Positions 53,601 to 58,578 of a stretch of DNA of 64,000 bases are shown one piece after another. Positions within the stretch are counted from its first letter, which is position 1; every line of letters starts with the position of its first letter. Made by a program: the position numbers and the translations under genes. Source of the DNA: Climacteris rufus (Eukaryota; Chordata; Aves; Passeriformes; Climacteridae). A model generated the notes under the pieces. The model was not told where the DNA came from. It made no database searches and saw only the letters and a program-made list of their open reading frames with translations. Location of the stretch: assembly GCA_013398175.1 (NCBI GenBank), contig VZRZ01004921.1, forward strand, positions 124,001 through 188,000, given 5' to 3'.

Positions 53601-56600
53601 CCTAATCCTCTATATTCATGCCACGGTCACATTGTCTGGTCAAAGAAATCTACTCTTTTCTTTCCACAGTACTCTGTGTTGAAAACTAAGACTGCTGTGA
53701 CAATTCTGAAATTGTCAATTCTTTGACAATTCAAAGTGGAAATACACTTCCTGAGACTAATACGGTGACAAGTGGAAAATTCTTTAATTTCTAATTAATA
53801 TACAGTATTTTTTCTGATTGAATTTGTACACTTAAATATATTTTAAGCTTACTGTATTTTTGACATATTTATTGATGTTGTTAATGACTGTATACATTTT
53901 GTGTTGTCCCACCACTATTCTCTAATACTCAAGAAGGAATGCAGATTGATTGTATCTCAGTAAAGACAGTCAAATTCCTCTTATATGATTGTTAGCCATG
54001 ACAGATGAATTGTCTCAGAAAAAAAAAGTGTCACAGGTAAAAAGAAACTATAATAGAATAAATAATAAACCTGGCTTCTACTAGGCTTTCTCCAAAGATC
54101 TTTAAAAATCACAGAAGACAAAAAATGAAACAGAAATAACAGGCTGTATTTCACACAAGATAAAAATAGTTTTAGTTTGAATAAAGAAATCACTCTGAAT
54201 TAATGAAGTCATTATGTCATACTTTGAATGATAGTCATGAAGAAACAGATTTTTGAAATGGGAAAATGTATAATCAAGTCTTCTAAATTTTCAAATGCTA
54301 ACAGTAGACCACATATTGATTTATAAATGAATGAATGCCATACTATGTGTTCTCATGCCCATTCATATGTAATTCCAGATACAATATTGTGCATGGAAAG
54401 ACAGTAAACATTTTTAAAGTTCCACCCAAAGATACCCAAACCCAGTTAGTTATTTAGTGACAGTTACATATGTTATATCAAGACATCTATGGTGTATCAT
54501 CAGGACAATCTGACTGCACAGGAGTAGTCTTAGAGCATGACTATATGACAAGATTCTACTATGATCACTTGAGCAGAAACTAATCTATTTTTCTCCCATA
54601 TGCAGATTCTCAGCCTTCAGAAGTATGTGCAATCTTCTGTAGAAAGTTTTTATTTGATCATAGCTAGAAAAATTATTTGATTCTTTCACTGACTTCTCTT
54701 GCACACCCATTGTCAAATTTCAACAATCAGAGACCTTGTAACCGTTTGTTTTCCCGATAGGAAAAACATTTATATGTCATAATAATAATTTCAGCAGTAT
54801 TAGGTGGAGCTTTAATGTACACTGATGACTTTCCCACAAAGCAGGTAGTGTGCCACCTGAGAGACAGAAAATGCCTCATGCTCAGTCAAAACACAAAGCA
54901 ACCTGCTGTTTAGTCAGAAATGGTAGCTATAAATGTACACAACTACACACAAAAGAGAGTTGCATGCATTCAGGCCTCAGCTGTGTGGAGGAGATGTAGA
55001 TGACGGTGGGTAGGCTTGGAAGGTAGGATTCACATGCAAAGGAACCAGGCCAAATGTACATTCTGAATTACAGAAATGTCAGTAACAGAGGAATGCTTTC
55101 TTTGAGTTAGAAAATGAAGATAAAACCACTGAATTAAAACTATCTGGATGAGGCGACAGAGAACAATAAGAATTACTTTGTCTTCATGTCATTATAAACT
55201 AAATATTATTTTGCTTCCTTCATGTCATTTCAAACTGAACAAATATTATTTACTCTTATTTCATCTAAGAAAACAGAAAATGCTGATTTATACCATAAAA
55301 ATCTGAACATCTAATATACACCTTCATGTATTTTAGGAAACATTTCTCTAGGGAGTAAAAAGGAATAGGAAAAGATAGAAGGCTGATGTGCCCTTTGGAG
55401 GTGCATCTATAGCACTATTCAGGAGTATTATGAAATATTCTGAGGTGCTTTTGCAATTCCAAAGATGACTTGATTTTGTGTTAGATCACATAAAAACATA
55501 CTCTACCAATACCAAACCTGTTTTAAACCAGAAGAAACCCAGTGATGTTCCCACATGCAGATTGAAAGGTATTTGATCTCTTTTAGGGTAAGAAAAGACA
55601 ACTGGATATAAAGGGATTTTATTTTTTTCTATATTATTTAATTGTCATGGGAAGTAATCTAACAAATTCATATAATATTTTTAAAGTTACTAGACATAGA
55701 ATAGTTATTGTGGTTTCCTTTAAGACCTCTGCTAACTGAAACCACTATTATGAGGTGTACCAGTTTATGACTTTAATCCATTTATCTTTAATTATGTTTT
55801 CATCAGAATAGAATCTTTATTCATATTCATATGATCATATTCCAATCTTGACCACAGTTTAAATGAATAGTGGTGCTAATTAGAAACAACGTATGATTGA
55901 AATTGAGACAGGTACAGGGTTTTTTTTTTAGTATTCTTAAAACTATGCAAAATAGCCCTATTCCTAAAAAATATCAAGCTGATAAATTGCTGTATTTTTA
56001 TAAACATATATAATAATGTGTCATATAGTAAAAACATCTGGGATACTTAAAATTTCTTTTACCAACTTTTACCCAGTCTCATGTTCCTACATACCCTATC
56101 AATAAATGTCACAATAAATAAATCAATATATGCAACGTATATATGTATAGTGCATATACTTAATATTATTAAAAGTGTCATTTTGTGTTTGTTATATCTG
56201 TTAGATGTATCACATATAGATTGCTGCTGACCTTATTGAAATTTGTTTCTTTACACTGAAATCTCTAAATTGTAAAATATACAGGTCTAACCAGTATTTT
56301 TAAATTATTACAATTAATTATTAAACCATTATAAGGATTTCTTTAGATTGTCTTTCTCTAGCTGAAAACTTTCCTTCAAGGCTTTATTAGTGAGGAAAGA
56401 GGGACAATAAGTCACTGCAGACACATCACCACAAAACTGCTGTGAAAGAAATCAGATTAGGCTAAGGCATCTATGCTCAAAAAAAACTCAGTTTAGGATT
56501 AGGAATAAAGGATGAGGTGGATGATCTATACAAAAAGAAAAGGTGTTGAACTTTGCCTAGGTTTCTAAAGAATTCTAAAAACACTTAGTCTTAAAGATTT

Positions 56601-58578
56601 TGCTTGGAAGCACCTGATCATAACATTTCATAGGCTTTGGAAGGGTCCTACTGAAGCATGGTGCTGAAGGGCTGCAATGCATGACAGCAAAGACACTCTG
56701 TGCAGCTTGTTCTGCTGCTTTGTACCAGGAAAAGAAATTAAATTTTACAGATGTTCTAAAAATAGAGAAATCCCACACAGCATTTATTTGACTAGGAAAA
56801 GGTGAAACAGCTTATTAAATATGAAGGTCTTCAATTTCATGATATAAAATAATCAGAGAGCTTTATTACAGGCCAGGATAATGAAACAGAATTATTTGTG
56901 CTATTGATGCTGTTTCTTATTAAGTGAGGAGGCTAGAAGATTATTTCTCAAACGTGGATGACATAATGGTTACCTTTCTTATCCATCATCCTAGTCTAAC
57001 TTTAATATATACATTTTACTGTTCTCATTTCAGATTTACCACTATTAAAGTGATTCCAAAAATACATGCTATGAAATACCAACATTTAAAGCTAAATGCC
57101 CCATGTTTATCTTGTTAAGATATCAGTAGGATTACCTCAGATGTCCACATTTTAATAATAAAAAATAGTAATAAAAATAAAATACAGTGAGAAAAATTAC
57201 TAAAACTACAACATTCAAAATATCATGTGTTAAAACAATTTTTTAAAAGAACAGGTATTATACCTAGATTTCTAAGAATATATGCAAAATAATGTGTTTT
57301 CCCGTTGATAAACACTTCAAACTGCATCTCAGAAATTCTTTGTTTCTATTAATTTAACAGTTATTCTTAGTTATTAATTAATTATAGTAAAAATAAAAGG
57401 ATATAGAGAGAATATTGATTTTCTATCTTAAATATCCTTATTCAAGGGCTGCAGAATGTAGGTCAACCATAATGCAAAAAGAGAAAAAACATATTCTCTT
57501 ACCTTTTTATGCCCTTTAAAGTATTTTCTTTCTCTATTTTTATGCAAGATATTAAGGCACATAGTATCTCACAATCAGATGATATAATCTTTTTTTTACA
57601 GGTTTAAAAACCTGCACCATCAGTCAGCAAGATTTAGGACTGAATACACTAATGTTATCATTTAGTAGAGCAAGTCATATCCATATTTATTATATAAAGA
57701 TTGCACAGAAGTTATTTGAGTAATTATTCCCAGTCTTCCATATGCTTTTCAGATTTATTTTTCCCCCAAAATTTTTCAAAGTGGAATCATTATTTCCAGA
57801 CAAGATAGTCCCTATGCTCAATAGATATTCTGCCTATAACTCTAGTTGTTCTTGTCACACTAGCATTGTACTGTATATGGAACATATGTGAACAATATTC
57901 TTTCATCATCCTTTACATTTTTATATCATTCTTCAAAAGGGTATTTTAAAACTTTATCATATGTTTAACACGAAGAAAAGTATTACATATTTGTTAATAG
58001 TGAAGTTTTAGCATGAATAAATTTTTATTTTCTTCCAAAACATTGACAAAGTTGTCTCCATAACCTAACTGCTTTTGAATAAAAATATTTTCTTCAAATA
58101 GTCCTTCACACTGAGTTTCAGATAATTTCTGGCAGTATCAAGATTTCTCATAATCAACACAACTGACAGATATTAACAGAAACAATAAATCCCTACGAGA
58201 AACATGATTCATAAAACATTTATGATTTATAAAAGCACATAATATTCTGCCTTTATCTGCTTACACTACAGATTAGGATTAAGATTCAGTTCTTCAGCAA
58301 AAGCTGCATTATGTACATGCACACAAACAAGCAAACAAAAATCAGAAAGTACGGTGAGTTCTGAAGGAAAAGTACTAACAGAAAGTTACCTTCACATCTA
58401 GGAAAATGATAGTTCCAATTTCTGTTGATTCCATGTTGACAAGTGAGAACAGGCTGACCCCTCAAAACATATCCAGGATAGCATTCAAATGATACTGACT
58501 GACCCACACTGTAATCTGAGTTGACTATATATCCATTCAAAAAAGGAGGAGGATCAGGGCAGTTCTGTAACTCATAAG
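2461..58578 (-). CDS. CSMD1: CSMD1, partial gene: ten internal exons
   Basis: Ten exons on the minus strand join in frame (58390-58578, 51917-52094, 49905-50050, 48424-48504, 48159-48272, 36036-36224, 29920-30066, 21856-22044, 13293-13478, 2461-2655) into 538 residues without a stop. The domain order is CCP-CUB-CCP-CUB-CCP-CCP-CCP, which is the point in CSMD proteins where CUB/CCP alternation gives way to CCP-only repeats. Remembered human CSMD1 matches closely (for example SGSLNEYGAQV, ESSQQATAVCQEDGLWSN, TEDDDFEIGDFVKY), whereas CSMD2 and CSMD3 differ at these places. CSMD1 is a type I membrane protein of about 3560 residues in human, with a large extracellular part and a short cytoplasmic tail; it limits complement C3 deposition and acts at synapses. 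Both ends of the gene lie outside the window. Paralogue choice rests on memory, not alignment. Confidence 0.95.
4454..4512. repeat. Short local duplication
   Basis: Two near copies of ATCRGCTTTAACATTGTAT followed by CAAGCAAT, the second with two extra bases. It has no other content. Confidence 0.7.
4627..4668. repeat. 21-bp tandem duplication
   Basis: ATTTCAGAATATGTAAATAA occurs twice in a row. A local slippage-type duplication. Confidence 0.8.
5330..7225 (+). mobile_element. CR1 LINE, 5' part: 5' region, endonuclease C-terminus and start of reverse transcriptase
   Basis: The frame around 6085-6468 (NWEHHTAGRTHARRF, EPTRKDALLDLLF, GGHLGHVDHEAIEFKI, TLDLKRADF) matches the C-terminal part of the CR1 ORF2 endonuclease. 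The frame 6614-7048 (FNTFFASVHN, YKSMGPDGINPKFLKEL) matches the linker and start of the reverse transcriptase. Stops and frameshifts separate the pieces, and KKGKKEDPRNYRPLSLTSV follows in another register. Homology ends near 7225 at MEKIILGSIEKHLK, so the catalytic reverse transcriptase core and the 3' tail are missing. CR1 copies are normally truncated at the 5' end, so losing the 3' half is unusual. The left edge is approximate. It is dead and antisense to CSMD1. Confidence 0.85.
7128..7177 (+). repeat. 11-bp direct repeat flanking a short insert in the CR1
   Basis: CAGTGAAAAAT occurs at 7128-7138 and again at 7167-7177. It brackets extra sequence placed exactly where the CR1 reverse transcriptase frame should run from SLTSV into VMEKII. 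It looks like a small insertion or filler with duplicated ends. Confidence 0.6.
7226..8186. other. AT-rich intron segment between CR1 5' part and LTR-like block
   Basis: About 1 kb of AT-rich sequence with no repeat or coding signal that I recognise. It lies where the missing middle of a CR1 would be if the fragments at 5330-7225 and 9155-10007 came from one insertion. Confidence 0.5.
8187..8747 (-). mobile_element. Candidate solo LTR of an endogenous retrovirus
   Basis: A GC-richer block in an AT-rich intron. On the plus strand it starts TGTCCTGGTTTAAA, whose complement (ending CCAGGACA) is a frequent 3' end of avian LTRs, and it ends ACCCACAACA, so the minus strand starts TGTTGTGGGTTT. The minus strand also has AATAAA-like sequence within AACAAAATAAAATGG. 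No clear target-site duplication was found at these borders, so the limits and the class are uncertain. Open frames inside (for example 8331-8594) look like chance. Confidence 0.45.
9155..10007 (+). mobile_element. CR1 LINE, 3' part with CR1-type tail
   Basis: The sequence from WTNQLMKANPEKFNKVKCKV through KANTVLGCIERSVTSR and LRELMSFSLEKKRLLRDL to ALSNLV follows the C-terminal third of CR1 ORF2, with at least one frameshift near 9730. The 3' untranslated part reads TTCCTTCCAACCCAAACAATTCT and ends ACGATTCTATGA near 10007, the diagnostic CR1 tail. It is truncated upstream at about 9155. The copy is diverged and inactive, and antisense to CSMD1. Confidence 0.9.
10008..10925. other. Plain intron segment
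   Basis: AT-rich intron. The open frame 10263-10499 has no recognisable domain. No repeat is recognised before the simple repeat at 10926. Confidence 0.6.
10926..11032. repeat. A/C-rich simple repeat, (AAAACC)n-like
   Basis: Poly-A followed by irregular units of CAAACCAAA, ACAAAC and AAAACC through about 11032. The complementary strand is GGTTTT-rich. It probably grew from a poly-A tract. Confidence 0.85.
11350..12183 (+). mobile_element. Degraded ERVL-type LTR
   Basis: The region mirrors the LTR at 45170-45836: a GC-rich part with phrases such as CTAGAGCAAGTTTATCCTGAAG, then CACAACTCCCACTCCTTATCCCCCAGCAC, then an AT-rich part containing ACTTTCCCCAAGTTGA and TTATCTTGACCCATGA, ending in GGATAACCCACAACA. 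The matching order of these blocks in two places supports a shared LTR family. The left border is unclear and no target duplication is seen. Short open frames inside it are not meaningful. Confidence 0.6.
12355..12425 (+). mobile_element. Possible old CR1/L3-like fragment
   Basis: GGAGGGTCTTCAAGATTAGG followed by TTAAATGACCATCTGTCTAG resembles the 3' region of old CR1/L3 elements, where a Phe-Lys-rich C-terminus precedes an ACATCTGTC phrase. It is short and heavily diverged. Confidence 0.4.
13293..13478 (-). CDS. CSMD1: CSMD1 exon: sushi/CCP domain 15
   Basis: This 186-bp exon encodes a complete sushi domain opening AVSCGIPDSPGNGS and ending GRPPVCK. It has the four cysteines (VSCG, YECNEG, AVCQED, PVCK) and Trp in GLWSNKG. 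ESSQQATAVCQEDGLWSN is identical to what I recall of human CSMD1 and unlike CSMD3, which makes this exon the best paralogue discriminator together with 2461-2655. The acceptor is ttttcag and the donor a consensus GTAAGT. The last base T joins CT of the next exon to give a Ser codon. Confidence 0.96.
21221..21366 (-). mobile_element. CR1 LINE 3' end fragment
   Basis: On the plus strand it opens ACAGAATCACAGAATGGCTT, then GGGTTGGAAAGGACATTAAAG, the complement of the CR1 tail and 3' untranslated region, and continues to CCTTGAACACTTCCAGGGGT. Only about 145 bp of the element is present. It lies in the sense orientation of CSMD1. Confidence 0.9.
21430..21480. repeat. Poly-A / GA-rich simple repeat
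   Basis: A run of about 15 A followed by AAAGAGAGAGAGAAAAG. A low-complexity tract with no other content. Confidence 0.85.
21856..22044 (-). CDS. CSMD1: CSMD1 exon: sushi/CCP domain 14
   Basis: A single 63-codon exon encodes a whole sushi domain, from APYCSLNPTLRNGG to SPVPICH. Four cysteines are present (PYCS, YYCKPG, ATCRR, PICH), with Trp in YQWDS. The stretches GSKVRYYCKPGYRMIGHNNA and GMYQWDS match CSMD1 more closely than its paralogues as I remember them. NKT and NAT are sequons. The acceptor is tttag and the donor GTAAGA. Both ends are phase 1. Confidence 0.95.
22676..24330 (+). mobile_element. LTR/retrovirus-derived block, unresolved
   Basis: A sharply GC-richer block begins TGTGCTGGTTTACAC, similar to the TGTGCTGGTTT start of many avian LTRs, and ends near AATAAAGATAGTTTAAGCTA and CCGGTGTTTGCCTC, which look like an LTR polyadenylation signal and R/U5. 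It contains a G-rich stretch, a T-rich tract (23606-23650) and a one-base gap with duplication. The long minus-strand frame (23843-23124) crosses the gap and encodes no domain I know. I found no matching target-site duplication, and 1.65 kb is long for one LTR. It may be an LTR plus adjacent internal sequence, or two nested pieces. Confidence 0.4.
22978..23316 (+). repeat. 169-bp tandem duplication separated by a single N
   Basis: Positions 22978-23146 and 23148-23316 are identical except for one base (AAGTCCACAG versus AAGTACACAG), with one N at 23147 between them. This is the usual trace of two contig ends that overlap but were not merged, so it is probably an assembly artefact and not biology. 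Confidence 0.9.
26860..27480 (+). repeat. Purine-rich stretch
   Basis: About 600 bp in which the plus strand is dominated by A and G (blocks such as GAGAAAAGAGAGAAAGAA and GAAAGGAAAGAGAAGG), with the complementary pyrimidine-rich strand producing an artificial Pro/Leu/Ser/Phe open frame. It is not a perfect mirror repeat. CSMD1 RNA, read from the minus strand, would be pyrimidine-rich here. Confidence 0.7.
29920..30066 (-). CDS. CSMD1: CSMD1 exon: CUB domain 14, second half
   Basis: This exon of 147 bp completes CUB14. It reads SSGQSPLLVALSGNHTGQ, then NQLYLRWSTDHATSKKGF and ends IRYS. QSPLL and the L.W.SD-like segment LRWSTDHA followed by KGF are typical of CUB C-terminal halves. Sequons NHT and NFT are potential N-glycosylation sites. 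The acceptor (gaag before GTTCTT) follows a pyrimidine-rich stretch and the donor is GTAACT. It is the last CUB segment of the protein; from here the extracellular part consists of CCP domains only. Confidence 0.95.
30067..36035 (-). other. CSMD1: CSMD1 intron inside CUB14
   Basis: This 6-kb intron splits the CUB14 domain. It holds a poly-A run at 31146-31164 and the well-preserved CR1 at 32098-33953. I see nothing recognisable at 30067-31145, 31165-32097 or 33954-36035; a moderately GC-rich patch at 34080-34200 has no clear identity. Confidence 0.75.
32098..33953 (+). mobile_element. CR1 LINE, best-preserved copy (reverse transcriptase to 3' tail)
   Basis: A 369-codon open frame (32135-33244) contains the reverse transcriptase with its core motifs: IYKKGKKQNPDNYRPVSLTS, YLDFSKAFDTVSH (the first catalytic Asp lies in LDFSKAFD), GVPQGSVLGP and FADDIKLG (the YADD-type box). 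After a stop and shift near 33244, frame 33319-33876 (QQCALVARKVNGILTCIRNG, FSLEKRRLRGDLI, FFMERVIKYWNGLPGEVVES) gives the C-terminal region. The 3' end has CTTCCAACCTGGTGATTC and finishes with two ATTCTGTG-type units. It is truncated at the 5' end inside the region before the reverse transcriptase, as is usual for CR1. It probably is one of the youngest copies here, but it is not active. It is antisense to CSMD1. Confidence 0.95.
36036..36224 (-). CDS. CSMD1: CSMD1 exon: CUB domain 14, first half
   Basis: The exon encodes AQCPANEIRTESSGVILSPG through FDELEVFDG, the first half of the last CUB domain. The CUB signature SPGYPGTYPNSQTCSW carries the second cysteine of the only disulfide. EPGYNISIFVEMF has an N-glycosylation site (NIS), and FDELEVFDG is the acidic loop region that can bind calcium in CUB domains. 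It is 189 bp, with acceptor ttttag and donor GTAAGA. The final G of the exon joins the next exon to make the Gly codon of FDGSSG. Confidence 0.95.
37085..37119. repeat. Short tandem duplication
   Basis: Two adjacent copies of TCTGGCACAGTACYCAAG. No function is implied. Confidence 0.8.
37484..38044 (-). mobile_element. Solo LTR with 6-bp target-site duplication (ERVK-like), sense to CSMD1
   Basis: ATTTTT occurs directly outside both ends (37478-37483 and 38045-38050). The element between starts TGTTGCGGTG and ends CCCACGGCA on the minus strand, so the TG...CA ends and 6-bp duplication fit an integrated class II retroviral LTR left after recombination of a provirus. On the minus strand a GC- and CpG-rich U3 (about 37890-38040) with ATTGG (inverted CCAAT) boxes leads to TTATAA at 37756-37761, then AATAAA at 37698-37703, then U5. 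No internal retroviral genes remain. It points the same way as CSMD1, so its polyadenylation signal is in the sense strand of the intron. Confidence 0.85.
37885..38040. promoter_or_regulatory. CpG-rich U3 of the solo LTR
   Basis: The most GC-rich patch of the window, with repeated CpG, GGGGCGGGG-type Sp1-like boxes and nearby ATTGG/CCAAT boxes, followed on the minus strand by a TATA-like TTATAA about 125 bp downstream. It reads as the promoter part of the LTR, not as a CSMD1 promoter, because it lies between two internal exons. Whether it is still active or is methylated cannot be told from sequence. Confidence 0.6.
40480..40610 (+). mobile_element. Possible CR1 3' end fragment
   Basis: AGTCATTGGACAAGAGGTCC followed by CTTCCAACCTAAGTTGTTCA resembles the last part of the CR1 3' untranslated region (GGTCCCTTCCAACC then a T-rich tail). 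The terminal octamer is not recognisable, so this is a weak call. Confidence 0.5.
40560..40772 (-). other. Unrecognised 70-codon open frame
   Basis: The frame starts MADKEPTKAAKVIIANLPHN and continues through VEPASQTAKGQYIVCLPIP. Its base composition is more coding-like than the surrounding intron, and its C-terminal end runs into the CR1-like tail. I do not recognise the product. It could be a piece of a retrocopied gene or of a retroviral internal region, or chance. No promoter, splice signal or homologous domain supports it as a gene. Confidence 0.2.
41132..41709 (+). mobile_element. Solo LTR with 5-bp target-site duplication (ERVL-like)
   Basis: ATATT flanks both sides (41127-41131 and 41710-41714). 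The LTR starts TGTGTTGGGTCTAGCTGAGA and ends GGTCAACCAACCACA, so it has TG...CA ends. A 5-bp duplication is typical of ERVL-class insertions. AATAAA at 41407-41412 on the plus strand fits the R region. The T/C-rich U5 (CTTTTTTTCTCTTCTTGC, then CTTAT.TCGACC) and the closing GTCAACC.ACCACA are shared with the LTR ending at 45836. No retroviral genes are attached. It is antisense to CSMD1. Confidence 0.88.
43222..43690 (+). mobile_element. Old CR1/L3-like LINE 3' fragment
   Basis: The segment has the order of landmarks of old amniote CR1/L3 elements: a reverse transcriptase C-terminal remnant (AGGATGACAAGAATGATTAA, then GAGACATGAAGTGAAAGC), ATAAATTGTGTAACTTCTTGC, TTTACATGGGTTCAAAATAGG, and a 3' part with CTACTGGCCAGTGCTAGATGG. 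Every block is diverged and the frame is destroyed, so the insertion should predate the other repeats here. The match is from memory of the consensus. Confidence 0.7.
44462..45836 (+). mobile_element. ERVL-type LTR interrupted by a CR1
   Basis: The outer parts (44462-44770 and 45173-45836) form one LTR: start TGTACTGGGTTTGCATGG, GC-rich U3-like sequence, then an AT-rich part with TTAATTTTCCCCAAGTTGAG and TTTTTATCTTGATCCATGAA, and end CCAGGGTCAACCCACCACA. The end is nearly the same as that of 41132-41709, and the AT-rich part matches 11960-12183. A minus-strand CR1 (44771-45172) sits inside. I could not find a target duplication at the outer borders, so these are approximate. Confidence 0.7.
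44771..45172 (-). mobile_element. CR1 LINE 3' fragment nested in an LTR
   Basis: On the plus strand the element starts with the reverse-complement tail GGAATCATAGGATGGTTTTG and continues TTGGAAAAGACCCTAAGATC. The minus frame 45172-44885 reads MQEEWLRELVLSLEKRR and RFKLDIRKKFFTQRIVKHW, the C-terminal end of CR1 ORF2. It is truncated at its 5' end near 45172. LTR sequence on both sides shows that the CR1 landed after the LTR. Confidence 0.92.
45936..46591 (+). mobile_element. Solo LTR with 6-bp target-site duplication (ERVK-like)
   Basis: GATGGC flanks both ends (45930-45935 and 46592-46597). The LTR starts TGTTACGGTGGCCCAGCCC and ends GTGGCCGGAACGACA. Three ATTGG (inverted CCAAT) boxes lie at 46115, 46199 and 46271, followed by a weak TATA-like site (CTTTAGAAAC, 46310) and AATAAA at 46385-46390, the order expected for U3, R and U5. 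The 6-bp duplication fits class II (ERVK-like) integration. No retroviral genes remain, so it is a solo LTR. It lies 99 bp after the end of another LTR and is antisense to CSMD1. Confidence 0.9.
48159..48272 (-). CDS. CSMD1: CSMD1 exon: sushi/CCP domain 13, second part
   Basis: This exon of 114 bp reads GDFVKYRCHPGFTLVGQD and ends SSPSCE, giving cysteines two to four of CCP13. The conserved Trp of the sushi fold is replaced by hydrophobic residues in LQFEGSSPSC; the human protein, as I recall it, also lacks Trp here, so this is a family trait rather than damage. The acceptor is tttcag and the donor GTAATA. The frame continues into the CUB14 exon at 36036-36224 across an intron of about 12 kb, the longest complete one in the window. 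Confidence 0.94.
48273..48423 (-). other. CSMD1: CSMD1 short intron inside CCP13
   Basis: At 151 bp this is by far the shortest intron of the window and is free of repeats apart from short A runs. It has donor GTAAAA and acceptor TTTTTCAG on the minus strand. Confidence 0.9.
48424..48504 (-). CDS. CSMD1: CSMD1 exon: sushi/CCP domain 13, first part
   Basis: This short exon of 81 bp encodes AYQLRKCQPPPTVPHAD and the acidic stretch TEDDDFEI, the N-terminal part of a sushi domain with its first cysteine. The remembered human protein reads almost identically at TEDDDFEIGDF. The acceptor is ttgcag and the donor GTAAAA. It is followed after only 151 bases of intron by the exon at 48159-48272, so this sushi domain is split over two exons, unlike the other CCP domains here, each of which is a single exon. 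Confidence 0.93.
48505..49904 (-). other. CSMD1: CSMD1 intron between CUB13 second half and CCP13
   Basis: A 1.4-kb intron that contains one CR1 3' fragment (48670-48863) and a poly-A run at 49777-49793. I see nothing else in it. Confidence 0.85.
48670..48863 (+). mobile_element. CR1 LINE 3' end fragment
   Basis: GGGTGGTGAGGCACTGGAAC, then GGTGCCCAGAGAAATTGTGG, GTTCCTGTCCATGGCAGGGG and GATGATCTTTAAAGTCCC are the CR1 3' end, finishing in a diverged CTATGATTCC tail. About 190 bp remain. It is antisense to CSMD1. Confidence 0.92.
49905..50050 (-). CDS. CSMD1: CSMD1 exon: CUB domain 13, second half
   Basis: This exon of 146 bp completes CUB13, reading DGPDHNSPQLGVFSG and continuing to GGFFVLNFH. 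The motifs SPQLGVFSGN and the F.S.D....GGF pattern near the end are typical of the second half of CUB domains. No cysteine occurs here, so the domain lacks the second disulfide found in four-cysteine CUBs; the remembered human sequence is the same in this respect. The acceptor is ttctag and the donor GTCAGT. It begins after the second base of a codon supplied by 51917-52094 and ends after the first base of the next. Confidence 0.95.
50051..51916 (-). other. CSMD1: CSMD1 intron inside CUB13
   Basis: A 1.9-kb AT-rich intron. It contains a short low-complexity patch of TACATGTATTA-type repeats (50698-50757) and a TATA-rich run (50915-50970). No transposon is recognised. Confidence 0.85.
50698..50970. 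repeat. Two AT-rich low-complexity patches
   Basis: At 50698-50757 imperfect repeats of TGTGTAATGTTACATGTATTA occur with internal ACATGTA palindromes. At 50915-50970 there is an ATATAGATATA-type run. The sequence between them (50758-50914) is ordinary. Confidence 0.7.
51917..52094 (-). CDS. CSMD1: CSMD1 exon: CUB domain 13, first half
   Basis: This exon encodes the N-terminal part of a CUB domain, from APCGYNVTAQNG to NDYIAVW. It shows the CUB hallmark SPGFPDEYPNSKDC, with the first disulfide pair (the Cys of PCG and the Cys of KDC). The two predicted N-glycosylation sites are NVT and NFT. The exon is 178 bp, starts after the first base of a codon and ends after the second base, so the next exon completes the Trp codon of VWDG. 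The acceptor is tttcag and the donor GTATGT. CUB domains of this family bind ligands through acidic loops that often hold calcium; DYIAVWDG is the region where such acidic residues sit. Confidence 0.95.
52682..52721. repeat. 20-bp tandem duplication
   Basis: GTTGACTTTATTCAAGGG is followed directly by GGTTGACTTTACTCAAGGG, differing by one base. A local duplication. Confidence 0.8.
52996..53090. repeat. Purine-rich simple repeat (GGAAAA-like)
   Basis: A-rich sequence passing into GGAAAAGGGAAAAGGGAAAA and AAGGAAGG. A low-complexity tract with no other content. Confidence 0.85.
53331..53411 (+). mobile_element. CR1 LINE 3' tail fragment
   Basis: GATTCTGCTGGAGCAGGAGG, GTTGGACCAGGTGACTCAC and TGGTCCTTTCCAACCTGACC followed by AGTTCTGTGAGTCTGTGATT are the last bases of a CR1 with its octamer-type tail. 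Only about 80 bp remain. Confidence 0.85.
58390..58578 (-). CDS. CSMD1: CSMD1 exon: sushi/CCP domain 12
   Basis: One complete sushi domain of 63 codons lies in a single symmetrical exon that starts and ends with a codon split after its first base. It opens with AYELQNCPDPPPF and ends HFPRCE. It has four cysteines (in NCPD, FECYPG, LTCQ and PRCE) and the consensus Trp before the last cysteine (NRNWNY), as expected for the two disulfides of a CCP fold. The acceptor reads ttgcag and the donor GTAACT on the minus strand. The next exon upstream, expected to be the second half of CUB12, is not in the window, so the intron runs off its right side. Confidence 0.95.

Larger units (their letters stand above)
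52095..58389 (-). other. CSMD1: CSMD1 intron between CCP12 and CUB13 exons
   Basis: A 6.3-kb intron. It holds a short tandem duplication (52682-52721), a purine simple repeat (52996-53090) and a CR1 tail (53331-53411). The long remainder (53412-58389) is AT-rich and I recognise nothing in it; the small open frames there have no motif. Confidence 0.75.

Noticed and set aside
2461..58578. CSMD2 or CSMD3 instead of CSMD1
   Set aside because: Discriminating stretches (ESSQQATAVCQEDGLWSN, SGSLNEYGAQV, TEDDDFEIGDF) fit remembered CSMD1; CSMD3 reads differently at the same points. An alignment would settle it.
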